From contig DASPJR010000199.1 of the NCBI GenBank assembly GCA_035628505.1, positions 1 through 15,395 of the forward strand: a stretch of DNA of 15,395 nucleotides. The letters are read 5' to 3'. The notes under the pieces were generated by a model. That model was not told the origin of the DNA. It worked only from the letters and a program-made list of their open reading frames with translations, and did not search any database. The first letter of the stretch is position 1, and the number at the start of each line of letters is the position of its first letter. The DNA comes from DASPJR01 sp035628505 (lineage in GTDB: Bacteria; Planctomycetota; SZUA-567; H5-PLA8). Positions 6,294 to 13,324 of the stretch are shown here, one piece after another. The position numbers were made by a program, and so were the translations under genes.

Positions 6294-6809
6294 TTAATTC
6301 GCCTGTCGCTCAAGCCAGTACAGCGCACGCAAAGCCCCGGTGAGATGCTCGCCCCAGTGTTCGCGAAAGCCGAAACGCCAATGCCAGACCGCTTCCGAAA
6401 TGCCGCAGGCGCTGCCTTTTTCGAAGGATCGAAGACCCGATTTGAGCTCGCCATAGATGTCAGCGAGATCATCGCTGAGCATTCCCGTCACCGGCTCAGT
6501 GGACTTGTACGCGTCGAAGACTTCGCGGTAGCGGTCGCCGGCACCAATCTTCTGCTGCAGGCTGTTAAAAAGCTTTTCCCAGCCACGAGCGGTTACCGCC
6601 GAGCGCAGCGGCTTGCCTGTATCCAGCGGTGCCTCCGGAAGGGCGCGCGCCGCGTCATAAAGCTTCGGCAGCAGCTCATGGATTTTCTCCAGAAACGCAC
6701 TTTCCTGCTCGAGGTTTTCGATCAGCTCGCAATACTGTCTTGCCAGCCGCGCAAAGCGCTCGACGGCCTTGCGGCGAAGAGGCGTTAAATCATCCGGGCT
6801 TTTTTTCAT
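6294..6809 (-). CDS. DUF5063 family protein
   Basis: 171 residues from ATG 6809. The frame is open further upstream, but that extension is arginine-rich, unlike the family, and antisense-like over the neighbour gene, so I exclude it. The protein is mostly helical, with the hallmark C-terminal block SDDLADIYGELKSGL (112-126), then AVWHWRFGFREHWGEHL (140-156) and TGALRALYWL, which I recognise as the DUF5063 signature. The family function is unknown to me. No signal or membrane segment is present, so it is probably cytoplasmic. Its start overlaps the end of the upstream membrane-protein gene by 20 bases, pointing to translational coupling, and only a weak SD site is visible. Confidence 0.85.
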   Translation of the reverse strand: MKKSPDDLTPLRRKAVERFARLARQYCELIENLEQESAFLEKIHELLPKLYDAARALPEAPLDTGKPLRSAVTARGWEKLFNSLQQKIGAGDRYREVFDAYKSTEPVTGMLSDDLADIYGELKSGLRSFEKGSACGISEAVWHWRFGFREHWGEHLTGALRALYWLERQAN

Positions 6810-7389
6810 CTGGAACTTGTTCCGGCGCCGATGGCGTTTTTTCAATGTCGTTTTCAAATGCCAGCACGGGTCGCTCAGCGCGGTTGCTCGAATGTTCCTG
6901 CACTGCCTCTGCAACGGAAACTGGAAGTGCAGGGGGGTCGTGTGGCGGCGAAGGAGTTTCGAGCGGTTCGGCGCGAATTTCGGTGGTTTCACTCACATTG
7001 GCCGGCTCAGCAATGGGCTCCGCAGTCGCATTATCGGGAACGACTTCCACCGCGGGCGCCGAAGAAACAGTTGCCGGAGCAGTAGGAAGCTGGGTTGAAT
7101 CGATGCGTGCGTGCGGCGGCTGCTGGCCTTCGATCGTGGCGACGAAGTTAGGCTCGCGGATGGCGATCAGCAGAAGCATGAACAAAGCCAGAAATAGAAA
7201 TGCGAGGGCAATCAGGCCCATGGTGTGCGACATGCCGAAGAACAGAACGGAGTCGTCACGCGGCGGGCCGGACTGCAGCGCGATTGCGGCTTCGGCCTCG
7301 CGCAATCGGCGGAACATATCAGCCGCCAGCAGCAGCGCGCCGCAGGCGCCCAGCGCGCTGGTTAGCAGAATGAGGTGCCGCAGTTTCAT
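6790..7389 (-). CDS. Small membrane protein with long disordered Pro/Ala/Glu tail
   Basis: 199 residues from ATG 7389; no good SD site precedes it. Residues 4-22 and 55-78 are two hydrophobic helices joined by a charged segment (FRRLREAEAAIALQ). The remaining 120 residues are low-complexity, rich in Pro, Ala, Glu, Thr and Val, without aromatic core residues, and end in PDEKKPG. The tail probably extends from the membrane as a disordered tether. No family recognised. It follows rplS across the 7-bp-repeat hairpin and overlaps the DUF5063 gene, so it probably opens a sub-operon of three genes. Reality is supported by the two clean helices and the overlap arrangement; function is unknown. Confidence 0.7.
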   Translation of the reverse strand: MKLRHLILLTSALGACGALLLAADMFRRLREAEAAIALQSGPPRDDSVLFFGMSHTMGLIALAFLFLALFMLLLIAIREPNFVATIEGQQPPHARIDSTQLPTAPATVSSAPAVEVVPDNATAEPIAEPANVSETTEIRAEPLETPSPPHDPPALPVSVAEAVQEHSSNRAERPVLAFENDIEKTPSAPEQVPDEKKPG

Positions 7390-7396
7390 AAAAACA

Positions 7397-7476
7397 GTTT
7401 CTGGTTCCTGGTTTCTGGTTTCTGGTTTTCCGTCGCGATGACATTAACCAGAAACTCGAAACCAGAAACCAGAAAC
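7397..7476. repeat. Inverted arrays of a 7-bp repeat (GTTTCTG / CAGAAAC)
   Basis: Four tandem copies of GTTTCTG (7397-7424; the second reads GTTCCTG) face four copies of its complement CAGAAAC (7449-7476; the second reads TCGAAAC) across a 24-base spacer. The arms can pair over 28 bp with three mismatched positions. It sits eight bases after the rplS stop codon and before the next gene. It resembles short tandemly repeated heptamers known from cyanobacteria and other phyla. It may cap the rplS mRNA or be a neutral expandable repeat. Confidence 0.88.
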
Positions 7477-7484
7477 TTTCAGGA

Positions 7485-7904
7485 TTACTCTTCTTTCTTT
7501 TTCGCCGGCGCAGCCGCGGCGGCTTCTGCCTGGCGCGGCTTGACGGCGTCTTCGGCCTGCTCGGCCACGCGTGTTGCCTTGCCGACACGATCGCGCAGAT
7601 AGTAGAGCTTGGCACGGCGGACCTTGCCGCTCTTCTTCACTTCGATCTTGTCGATCGAGGGGCTGTGCAGCGGCCACACGCGCTCGACGCCTTCGTTTCC
7701 GACCAGGCGGCGAACCGTAAACGATTCGTTGACGCCGCTTCCTTTAATCCCAATGACGATGCCGGAGAAAATCTGGATGCGTTCTTTTTCGCCTTCCACG
7801 ATCTTCACGTGCACGTCGACGGTGTCGCCGCTCTTGAACGCGTTGATGCGTTCAGGCTTGATGCCGACCTTGTCCACCATTTCCTTGATGCTTTTTTTGG
7901 CCAT
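7485..7904 (-). CDS. rplS: 50S ribosomal protein L19
   Basis: 139 residues. I chose ATG 7904 because AAAGGTGA (7913-7920 on the plus strand) lies eight bases upstream; a GTG four codons earlier is too close to any SD site. The core is typical L19: FKSGDTVDVHVKIVEGEKER, then IQIFSGIVIGIKGSGVNESF, TVRRLVGNEGVERVWPLHSP and KVRRAKLYYLRDRVGKATRV. L19 lies at the interface of the 50S and 30S subunits. The last 25 residues are an added Ala/Lys/Glu-rich tail (AEAAAAAPAKKKEE) beyond the usual core length. The gene follows trmD by 30 bases, the usual rpsP-trmD-rplS order. Confidence 0.97.
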   Translation of the reverse strand: MAKKSIKEMVDKVGIKPERINAFKSGDTVDVHVKIVEGEKERIQIFSGIVIGIKGSGVNESFTVRRLVGNEGVERVWPLHSPSIDKIEVKKSGKVRRAKLYYLRDRVGKATRVAEQAEDAVKPRQAEAAAAAPAKKKEE

Positions 7905-7934
7905 GATTGTTGTCACCTTTCCTTTTAGTCTGTG

Positions 7935-8666
7935 TCAGTCTTCGTAATGGTCTTTTCGTTCCGGCGGACGTGGACTCTGCTGCAGCAGATCCGGCCGGTG
8001 CTGCTCTGTTTTCAGCCGGGCCTGCTCGCGCCGCCACTCCGCCACACGGGCATGATTTCCGGAAACCAGCACCTCCGGAACTTTGAGCCCTTCGAACTCG
8101 GCCGGCCGCGTGTACTGCGGATATTCCAGCAGGCCTTGATTATCCGGGGAGAACGATTCGCTCTTGATCGACTCGTCATCCCCTAAAACGCCAGGAAGCA
8201 GCCGCACCACAGCGTCGATGACCACCAGCGCCGGAAGCTCGCCCCCGGTGAGAACGTAATCACCGATGGAGACTTTCTCCGGATGCAGGCACTCAACAAT
8301 GCGCTCGTCGTATCCCTCGTAGTGCCCGGCGATAAAGATCAGCCGCGGCGACGTGGCGAGCTCGTGCGCATACGCCTGGTCGAACTTTCTTCCACCCGGG
8401 CACATCATCAGCAGCCGCCCCGGTTCCTCCGGTTCTTCCTGCCTGATGGCCCGCACAGCTTTGACTACCGGCTCGACCTTCATCACCATTCCCGGTCCGC
8501 CGCCGTATGGTCGGTCGTCGACGGACTTGTGCCGGTCCGTGGTGAAGTCTCGCAAGTAGGTTATTTTCGCGCGCAGAATTGACTTCTCCTGCGCGATCTT
8601 CAGGATCGACTCGCCGAGCACCCCCTCGAACATGCGCGGGAAAATGGTAACGATGTCAACGCGCAT
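7935..8666 (-). CDS. trmD: tRNA (guanine37-N1)-methyltransferase
   Basis: 243 residues from ATG 8666, with AGGTG ten bases upstream. TrmD uses S-adenosylmethionine to methylate N1 of G37 next to the anticodon, preventing frameshifting. The knotted SPOUT fold is visible: VDIVTIFPRMF at the start, DDRPYGGGPGMVMK (50-63), IFIAGHYEGYDERI (110-123) and SIGDYVLTGGELPALVVIDA (133-152), all SAM-pocket elements, then GLLEYPQYTRPAEF and GNHARVAEWRREQAR in the tRNA-binding C-domain. The catalytic Asp of E. coli TrmD (Asp169, in a D-S-F context) appears as Glu170 in SESF, a conservative change. It follows rpsP by 24 bases; rimM, often found between them, is missing. Confidence 0.97.
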   Translation of the reverse strand: MRVDIVTIFPRMFEGVLGESILKIAQEKSILRAKITYLRDFTTDRHKSVDDRPYGGGPGMVMKVEPVVKAVRAIRQEEPEEPGRLLMMCPGGRKFDQAYAHELATSPRLIFIAGHYEGYDERIVECLHPEKVSIGDYVLTGGELPALVVIDAVVRLLPGVLGDDESIKSESFSPDNQGLLEYPQYTRPAEFEGLKVPEVLVSGNHARVAEWRREQARLKTEQHRPDLLQQSPRPPERKDHYED

Positions 8667-8690
8667 AAACGGTTGGGCACCTGCGCCTGA

Positions 8691-8999
8691 TTACTTTTTG
8701 GCGGCAGCAGCCGGCTTCGCCTTCTTTTCCTTCTTCGGCGTCGGCTTGTCGACAAGGTTCAGGCCCTTCTTCTTGAGAAGGTTGACGACCGCTTCGGTCG
8801 CCTGAGCGCCCAGACCCACCCAGTGTTTCACCCGGTCGGTGTTCACCGTGAGCTGCTTTTCGGCGTCTTTCTCGACCGGATCATACTGGCCGAGCTTCTC
8901 GAGGTATTCGCCCTGCCGTTTCGTGCGCACATCCGTCACCACGATTCGGAAGAACGCGCGGTTGCGCCGTCCCAGTTTCTGCAAACGAATTTTGACCAC
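8691..8999 (-). CDS. rpsP: 30S ribosomal protein S16
   Basis: 102 residues from a GTG start at 8999, chosen because AAGGAG (9010-9015 on the plus strand) lies ten bases upstream and the S16 N-terminus VKIRLQKLGRRNRAFFRIVV begins at the next codon. Typical core motifs follow: GEYLEKLGQYDP and VKHWVGLGAQATEAVVNLL. The C-terminus is a Lys/Pro/Ala-rich tail. S16 is an early-binding protein of the small subunit. It is followed directly by trmD and preceded by ffh across 309 bases of repeat-rich DNA. Confidence 0.97.
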   Translation of the reverse strand: MVKIRLQKLGRRNRAFFRIVVTDVRTKRQGEYLEKLGQYDPVEKDAEKQLTVNTDRVKHWVGLGAQATEAVVNLLKKKGLNLVDKPTPKKEKKAKPAAAAKK

Positions 9000-9026
9000 T
9001 CGCTTCTTTCTCCTTCTGCGGCTTTC

Positions 9027-9044
9027 GGGGACAGGAGTGTCCCC
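9027..9044. repeat. Short GC-rich palindrome upstream of rpsP
   Basis: GGGGACA pairs with TGTCCCC (7 bp) around GGAG. It lies 27 bases before the rpsP start, outside the SD site. It looks like a small dispersed palindrome rather than a terminator, since no T-run follows on the minus strand. Confidence 0.6.
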
Positions 9045-9132
9045 CCCACCTGAGTGGCGGCCGCCTGATCAGCATCTCTCACGATGCACCTGGCACACTA
9101 AGAATGCGGCGCCCAAGCGACCCGCATTGTTT

Positions 9133-9153
9133 CCACCGAGTGCCTTCCGGTGG
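9133..9153. repeat. Hairpin between the palindromic repeats and rpsP
   Basis: CCACCG (9133-9138) and CGGTGG (9148-9153) form a 6-bp stem with a 9-base loop. A T-run (TTTTTT, 9161-9166) follows on the plus strand, opposite to the direction of ffh-rpsP transcription, so it is not a terminator for ffh. Confidence 0.45.
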
Positions 9154-9167
9154 TAATCTGTTTTTTC

Positions 9168-9301
9168 CCCTCTCCCTCTGGGAGAGGGCCGACGTGAGCG
9201 AAGCGAACGCGGGGTGAGGGATGACCTCCTCTTGCAAACAACGGGCTGCCCTCACCCGGCACTCGCTCCGCTCGTGTCCGCCCTCTCCCGGAGGGAGAGG
9301 G
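9168..9301. repeat. Pair of inverted ~53-bp palindromic repeats
   Basis: The element at 9168-9220 reappears in inverse orientation at 9249-9301 with about nine mismatches, separated by 28 bases. Each copy starts with its own perfect 9-bp palindrome arm pair (CCCTCTCCC/GGGAGAGGG), has a middle part rich in GAGCG units, and ends in GGGTGAGGG. The whole can fold as one hairpin of about 53 bp or as two smaller ones. The paired, mobile-looking arrangement resembles REP/BIME elements. It sits seven bases after the ffh stop codon, so it may act as an mRNA 3'-end stabiliser or attenuator. Confidence 0.9.
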
Positions 9302-9308
9302 AACTGCT

Positions 9309-10724
9309 TTATCGCCTGTTCCTCTTGCGATTCAGTTTCTCGCGGCGACGACGGTCTTTAATCGCCTTTTTCTCGTCTTTACTCAGCACGCGGCCTTCGT
9401 TCGGGCGTGCGCCGGGAACCATCTTATCCACGAATTTGGCCGCCTTGGTGAAGCTGGAAAGCTGCTTCGTGACGCGCTCGAATTCCTTCAGCAGGTGCGA
9501 CACATCGTTGACGTTCGTACCCGATCCGGCGGCGATGCGCTTCTTGCGGCTGGCGCCGATGAGCTGCGGATTCTTGCGCTCTTCCTGCGTCATTGAGCAG
9601 ATCACGGCTTCGACTGTGGCAAACTGGTCGTCGGACGAATCGAGTTCCTTCAGGCCGGCGAATCCGGGGATCATGCCGAGGAGGTCTTTGAACGATCCCA
9701 TCTTCTTTACGGCGCGCAGCTGCGTCAGGAAGTCGTCCAGCGTCAGACGGTCCTTGACCATCTTGTCCTGGAACTCGGCCGCCTGGTCCTTGTCGAGGAC
9801 CGCCTGCGCCTTTTCGACGAGGCTGACAATATCACCCATTCCGAGGATGCGCGTGGCCATGCGCTCCGGGTGGAATTCTTCGAGGCGGTCGAGCTTTTCG
9901 CCGACGCCGACGAACTTGATCGGCTTGCCGGTGACCTGCTTGACCGAGAGAGCCGCACCGCCGCGTGAATCACCGTCGAGCTTGGTGAGGATGACGCCGC
10001 TGATTGGCAGCTTCTGATTGAAGACCTTGGCCGAGTTCACCGCGTCCTGGCCGACCATGCTGTCCACGACGAGGAAGACTTCGTCTGGGGAGGTGCGCTT
10101 CTGGACGTCGGCGAGCTCGTTCATGAGCGGCTCATCGATCTGCAGACGTCCGGCAGTGTCGAGGATGACCGTGTCGCGCCCGTTTGCTTTCGCGTGCTCG
10201 ATGGCTTTCGCGCAGAGCTCCGGCGGTGCTAAATTGGCTTCGTTGAAGACAGGTGTTTCGAGAGACTCACCGAGCACTTTAAGCTGCTCGATAGCCGCGG
10301 GACGCTGCAAGTCGGCGGCGACCAGAAGCGGGCGGCGTCCGCGGCTTTTCAGGTACGCAGCGAGCTTGCCGCAGGTGGTCGTTTTTCCCGAACGTTGCAG
10401 ACCGGCCATCAGGATGACGGTCGGGCCGGTGGCCCTGAAATTGATGCGCGAATCGACCGGCCCCATCAGGTTGATCAGCTCGTCGTGAACGATCTTCACG
10501 AGCATCTGGGAGGGCTCAACGGCCTGCAGAACGTCTGCGCCGGTTGCCTTGCTGGTGACTTTATCGATGAATTCTTTTACGACTGGCAGGGCGACGTCCG
10601 CTTCGAGCAGCGACATGCGGACGGTGCGAAGGCCTTCGCGCACGTCAGCTTCAGTGAGCTTCTTGCCCTTGCCGCGAATTTTGCTGAAGAAGGTACCGAG
10701 CGATCCGGTGAGACTTTCAAACAT
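9309..10724 (-). CDS. ffh: Signal recognition particle protein Ffh (SRP54 homologue)
   Basis: 471 residues from ATG 10724. Ffh binds 4.5S RNA and signal sequences on ribosomes and delivers them to FtsY at the membrane using GTP. Visible are an N domain (1-90), a G domain with G1 GLQRSGKT (108-115), DLQRPAA (138-144), DTAGR (189-193), TKLD (247-250) and GVGEK (273-277), and an M domain with MGDIVSLVEKA, GMIPGF and the RNA-binding stretch SRKKRIAAGSGTNVNDV. The tail is very basic (RRREKLNRKRNRR). In G1 the position usually occupied by Gly (GLQGSGKT) is Arg111; Walker A still fits. No strong SD site precedes the start: a heptamer repeat begins nine bases upstream. No SRP RNA gene is seen nearby. 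Confidence 0.97.
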   Translation of the reverse strand: MFESLTGSLGTFFSKIRGKGKKLTEADVREGLRTVRMSLLEADVALPVVKEFIDKVTSKATGADVLQAVEPSQMLVKIVHDELINLMGPVDSRINFRATGPTVILMAGLQRSGKTTTCGKLAAYLKSRGRRPLLVAADLQRPAAIEQLKVLGESLETPVFNEANLAPPELCAKAIEHAKANGRDTVILDTAGRLQIDEPLMNELADVQKRTSPDEVFLVVDSMVGQDAVNSAKVFNQKLPISGVILTKLDGDSRGGAALSVKQVTGKPIKFVGVGEKLDRLEEFHPERMATRILGMGDIVSLVEKAQAVLDKDQAAEFQDKMVKDRLTLDDFLTQLRAVKKMGSFKDLLGMIPGFAGLKELDSSDDQFATVEAVICSMTQEERKNPQLIGASRKKRIAAGSGTNVNDVSHLLKEFERVTKQLSSFTKAAKFVDKMVPGARPNEGRVLSKDEKKAIKDRRRREKLNRKRNRR

Positions 10725-10918
10725 ACGCGATGCGAGTCCTGAGTCGAGAGTCCGAGAGTCCGGAGCCGGCGCAACACAATGCGCTCACGACCCCAACGGC
10801 CTCAACCGCACTCAGTGTTTTCCGCCCCCAAAAAACAAATCGCGAGCACAATCGGCACGCGACCCGAAGGGGCAATGTATAGCGGCAACCGGGGGCTGGC
10901 GCAAGGCAAATACGGGAC
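10725..10918. other. Intergenic region between histidine kinase end and ffh start
   Basis: These 194 bases hold the GAGTCC heptamers (10734-10762) and then unassigned sequence. Both flanking genes read leftward, so this should contain the ffh promoter and the SD region of ffh, with the kinase gene lying downstream of ffh only physically. I see no convincing promoter, terminator or SRP RNA. Confidence 0.4.
10734..10762. repeat. Heptamer repeat (GAGTCCx) just upstream of ffh
   Basis: GAGTCCT, GAGTCGA and GAGTCCG follow each other at 10734-10754, then after one extra base GAGTCCG again at 10756-10762. The 7-bp period equals that of the array at 7397-7476 but the unit differs. It ends nine bases before the ffh start codon, occupying the place where its SD site would be expected; AGGA within it is 13 bases away from the ATG. 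Confidence 0.75.
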
Positions 10919-12322
10919 TCAGGTTGTCAGGGGCAGATGGACCCGGAAAGTCGATCCTTTGCCCAGCCGGCTTTCCGCTTCGATCCAGCCGTTGTGCGCT
11001 TCGACGAGCTTCTTGACCACCGACAAGCCCAGGCCCACCCCCGGAATGGATTCCTTCAGGCTGCCGACACGATGAAATGGCCGGAAGAGGTTCTGTAGAT
11101 CGCAGCCTGCGATGCCAATGCCTTCATCGCGTACTTCAATAATCGCCTTCTGACCGTCCTGAGAGACACGTACGTCCACCTGGCCGCCGTCGGGAGAGTA
11201 CTTGATAGCATTGCTTACAAGATTATTCAAAATCTGCTCCAGGCGGAACGGATCACAGCGTGCGGCGATTGGTGCCCCGGGGATACGCACTTCCAGGCGG
11301 TGCTTTTCAGACGCTCCTTCAAAGAGCGTCGCTGTATCGCGGACGACCGTACGGATATCGCAGGTTTCCAGACGCAGGTCCAGCTTGCCGGCATGCACCA
11401 GCGACAGGTCCAGGAAGTCACCAATCATGCGGTCCATGCGCGTCACCTGGCGCTGAATCAGCTCCGCGTGACGCTTCGAAGTCTCCACTGTCATTGTCCC
11501 CGCCCGGCGTAGCGTCAGTTCGGTGCTCGTCTTCAACGCACTCAGTGGGTTGCGCAGATCATGCGCGACGGCCGCCAGAAACGTAAGCTGCCGCTGGCGC
11601 TGACGCGAAAGTTCGTCAGCCATGCGATTGAAAATCATGGCAATGTCGCGGAACTCCGTTGGGCCTTCATCGGGCAGCCGCAAGGTGTCGTTTTCGATGT
11701 AGTCGCAGATCGTCTTGCGCAGGCGCAGCGAGGGAAGATAGATCAGCCGGCGCACGAGGTACAGCAGCGCGCCAAAAATCACGGCAGTCAGCGCCAGCAG
11801 CGAGAATGCGACTTTGTCCGCGATTCGGTCCCAGCGTTCGGAGTCCTGCCTTGCGCGCGCAGCCTGGTCGAGATTAACCGAGATGAAACGCTCGATTGCC
11901 ACAAACGCCGGATTCAGCGCAGCCATACTTCTGCGATATGCCTCCGCGTCGCTTACGCTGCTCTCCGGTTTGGCCAGGCGCTTTTCGATGTGAAGCTTCA
12001 TGTCGTTGAGCAGCGTCTTTTCTTCGGGTCCTGTAACGTACATCTGCACCGTCTGAAGCCAGTGTGCCAGCGAGCGCTGTGCGGACTCGGCATATTCCAG
12101 GTGTATTGAATCACCGGTGCCGGCGTAAAGCATTTGTTCGCGGTTAAAGCGGAGCAATTGCAGCTCAATTTCCTTGGAAGCGAGCACACCGTTGGTTGCT
12201 GCGGACAATTCGATCGTGGCACGTTGCAGCCAGCTGGTGGTGAAAATCAAGGTAATGCTGAGTATCGCAGCGATAGCAAAGAGCATCGCGGCCGCTACAC
12301 TGAATATTGTTTTTATGCTCAT
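10919..12322 (-). CDS. Membrane sensor histidine kinase
   Basis: 467 residues from ATG 12322, nine bases after a GAGGA site (12332-12336 on the plus strand); the longer open frame upstream lacks membrane-protein character and is rejected. Transmembrane helices at about 6-29 and 171-190 flank a helical periplasmic domain (30-170) resembling a four-helix-bundle chemoreceptor-type sensor. A HAMP-like linker (191-240) leads to HisKA with the phospho-acceptor His254 (AVAHDLRNPLSALK). HATPase_c has the N box ILNNLVSNAIKYSP, G1 DEGIGIAG (399-406), LFRPFHRVGS and G2 GVGLGL (428-433). All catalytic motifs are intact. It autophosphorylates and transfers to a response regulator, but no cognate regulator is adjacent; the degenerate receiver at 1263-1640 is a doubtful candidate. 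The ligand is unknown. Confidence 0.95.
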   Translation of the reverse strand: MSIKTIFSVAAAMLFAIAAILSITLIFTTSWLQRATIELSAATNGVLASKEIELQLLRFNREQMLYAGTGDSIHLEYAESAQRSLAHWLQTVQMYVTGPEEKTLLNDMKLHIEKRLAKPESSVSDAEAYRRSMAALNPAFVAIERFISVNLDQAARARQDSERWDRIADKVAFSLLALTAVIFGALLYLVRRLIYLPSLRLRKTICDYIENDTLRLPDEGPTEFRDIAMIFNRMADELSRQRQRQLTFLAAVAHDLRNPLSALKTSTELTLRRAGTMTVETSKRHAELIQRQVTRMDRMIGDFLDLSLVHAGKLDLRLETCDIRTVVRDTATLFEGASEKHRLEVRIPGAPIAARCDPFRLEQILNNLVSNAIKYSPDGGQVDVRVSQDGQKAIIEVRDEGIGIAGCDLQNLFRPFHRVGSLKESIPGVGLGLSVVKKLVEAHNGWIEAESRLGKGSTFRVHLPLTT

Positions 12323-12756
12323 GGCGATTCTTCCTCGTACAGATGTGGCATCGCCGCGCCATAATTCCCGCCTCTGCATTTGTGCAGCAAAATGTACTGA
12401 TCGTAGCGAGTGTAAACGACGCTTCTTCGAAGGCTTAAGTTGCAGGCGGAGGGGATCAATAGGGAACTGCGGGAGAATTTCTAAAGAGGAACGAATTGGA
12501 AAGGTAGCAAACCGGCCGGAGCCGGAGAGAAGTTCTTCAGCGCACGGAGCGCACAAGTGGGGCGTGCGCCAGGTTGGAAAAGGGTGAACCCTTTTTTATT
12601 CTTAAAATGAATGGTCTAAAGGCGTTACAGAAACGATAAAGATTTTTCAAAAAGTCCCGTCAAATCGAGAGCGCAAAGCATCTTAGTAAGAGTAGAGAGA
12701 CCCCGAGAGAAGCCTTCGCTAACAATCAATTCTTCTAGAACGGCGGAGCGTTCCGT
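12323..12756. other. 434-base region upstream of the histidine kinase gene
   Basis: I see no credible gene. The half nearest the kinase has its GAGGA ribosome site and a small CTGCA/TGCAG hairpin (12376-12389). A hairpin AAAAGGG-TGAA-CCCTTTT at 12578-12595 followed by TTATT resembles a weak terminator on the plus strand, where no gene precedes it. On the minus strand it could end the transcript of the small membrane protein at 12757-13023. The segment 12600-12740 is A/T-rich and likely holds promoters that I cannot place. Confidence 0.45.
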
Positions 12757-13023
12757 TCAGCGGGAATCCACGCGCGCCTGCTGCAATGCGTGCTCAGCGA
12801 TGATCTTCTCGGAAACGAATGCCGTTCCGATGAGGATGCTGATGGCAAAGGCGATGAAGCTGCTGTGCATCATGACGCCGGCCATCGACGCTTCAGCGAA
12901 GGTCTCATACAGCAGCGGCAACTTCTTGAACTCAAAATAGAAGAGCATCAACAGACCGCTCATGACGGTGAGAAGCATACAGGTAGAGAGATGAATTTGA
13001 ATGTGGTGGCGAGGCTGAGTCAT
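12757..13023 (-). CDS. Small two-helix membrane protein
   Basis: 88 residues if ATG 13023 is the start; a GTG at 13089 would add 22 residues of polar, non-membrane sequence. Two hydrophobic helices lie at about 11-31 (STCMLLTVMSGLLMLFYF) and 46-66, followed by a short helical, amphipathic C-terminus (EKIIAEHALQQARVDSR). The first helix after RHHIQIHLST recalls small planctomycete membrane proteins whose N-terminus reads RxHLST, but I cannot name a family. No strong SD site is visible. Function unknown; it is probably a separate unit from the histidine kinase, 434 bases downstream. Confidence 0.6.
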   Translation of the reverse strand: MTQPRHHIQIHLSTCMLLTVMSGLLMLFYFEFKKLPLLYETFAEASMAGVMMHSSFIAFAISILIGTAFVSEKIIAEHALQQARVDSR

Positions 13024-13324
13024 GGGCGGCGCTCTCAGGTCGTTTTCCGTGTCGCATGCTGCTGCAGTTGATGCGCGATCTACTGTCACGACGCAATGAA
13101 TACGCCAGATGTTGCCGGCGATTCAGGCAGAAACGTAAAAATATTTTCGCACGAGTGCAATCAATCGTGCTACTGATTTCTCATAGGTAAAACGCACACG
13201 TGCGCGGCTTGTAACGGAGCTCACATGTGCTGAAACGAAAGCGTTTTCAGGTTGCGGCTGACTGATCCGCAAGTGATCTGCATTTTTCTACTGTCGCACT
13301 TTTAGCGGGAAGTAGAATAGGCGT
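13024..13324. other. Divergent intergenic region before the cyclodeaminase-family gene
   Basis: This 301-base gap separates two diverging genes and should hold both promoters. It is A/T-rich around 13130-13190. The sequence CTGAAACGAAAGCGTTTTCAG (13230-13250) is an imperfect palindrome 74 bases before the start codon at 13325, similar in form to LacI-type operators, with no further support. No RNA gene is seen. The SD region of the right-hand gene is weak (AGGCGT just before the ATG). Confidence 0.4.

Larger units (their letters stand above)
9000..9308. other. Repeat-rich gap between ffh and rpsP
   Basis: No coding region is credible in this gap. From right to left it holds the paired inverted ~53-bp repeats (9168-9301), a hairpin CCACCG/CGGTGG (9133-9153), an unassigned stretch, a hairpin GGGGACA/TGTCCCC (9027-9044) and the rpsP SD site (9010-9015). 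A promoter for rpsP could lie between 9045 and 9132, but none is evident. Confidence 0.7.

Noticed and set aside
6810..6992. N-terminal extension of the DUF5063 protein
   Set aside because: It would overlap the upstream gene by 200 bases and is basic, low-quality sequence. ATG 6809 fits the family length.
9214..10017. Long plus-strand open frame of 267 codons
   Set aside because: It lies antisense to ffh and the palindromic repeat, is Ser/Arg-rich and has no family motif. It is a shadow of the high-G+C codon pattern of ffh.
10763..10918. 4.5S (SRP) RNA gene next to ffh
   Set aside because: No long hairpin with the conserved GGAA-type tetraloop and asymmetric internal loop could be found.
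12323..12556. N-terminal extension of the histidine kinase
   Set aside because: The extra 78 residues are Arg/Ser/Pro-rich and unlike a sensor kinase start. ATG 12322 has an SD site and directly begins the first membrane helix.
13230..13250. LacI/CcpA-type operator
   Set aside because: The palindrome is imperfect, single-copy in the window and without a neighbouring regulator, so it is mentioned only within the intergenic entry.
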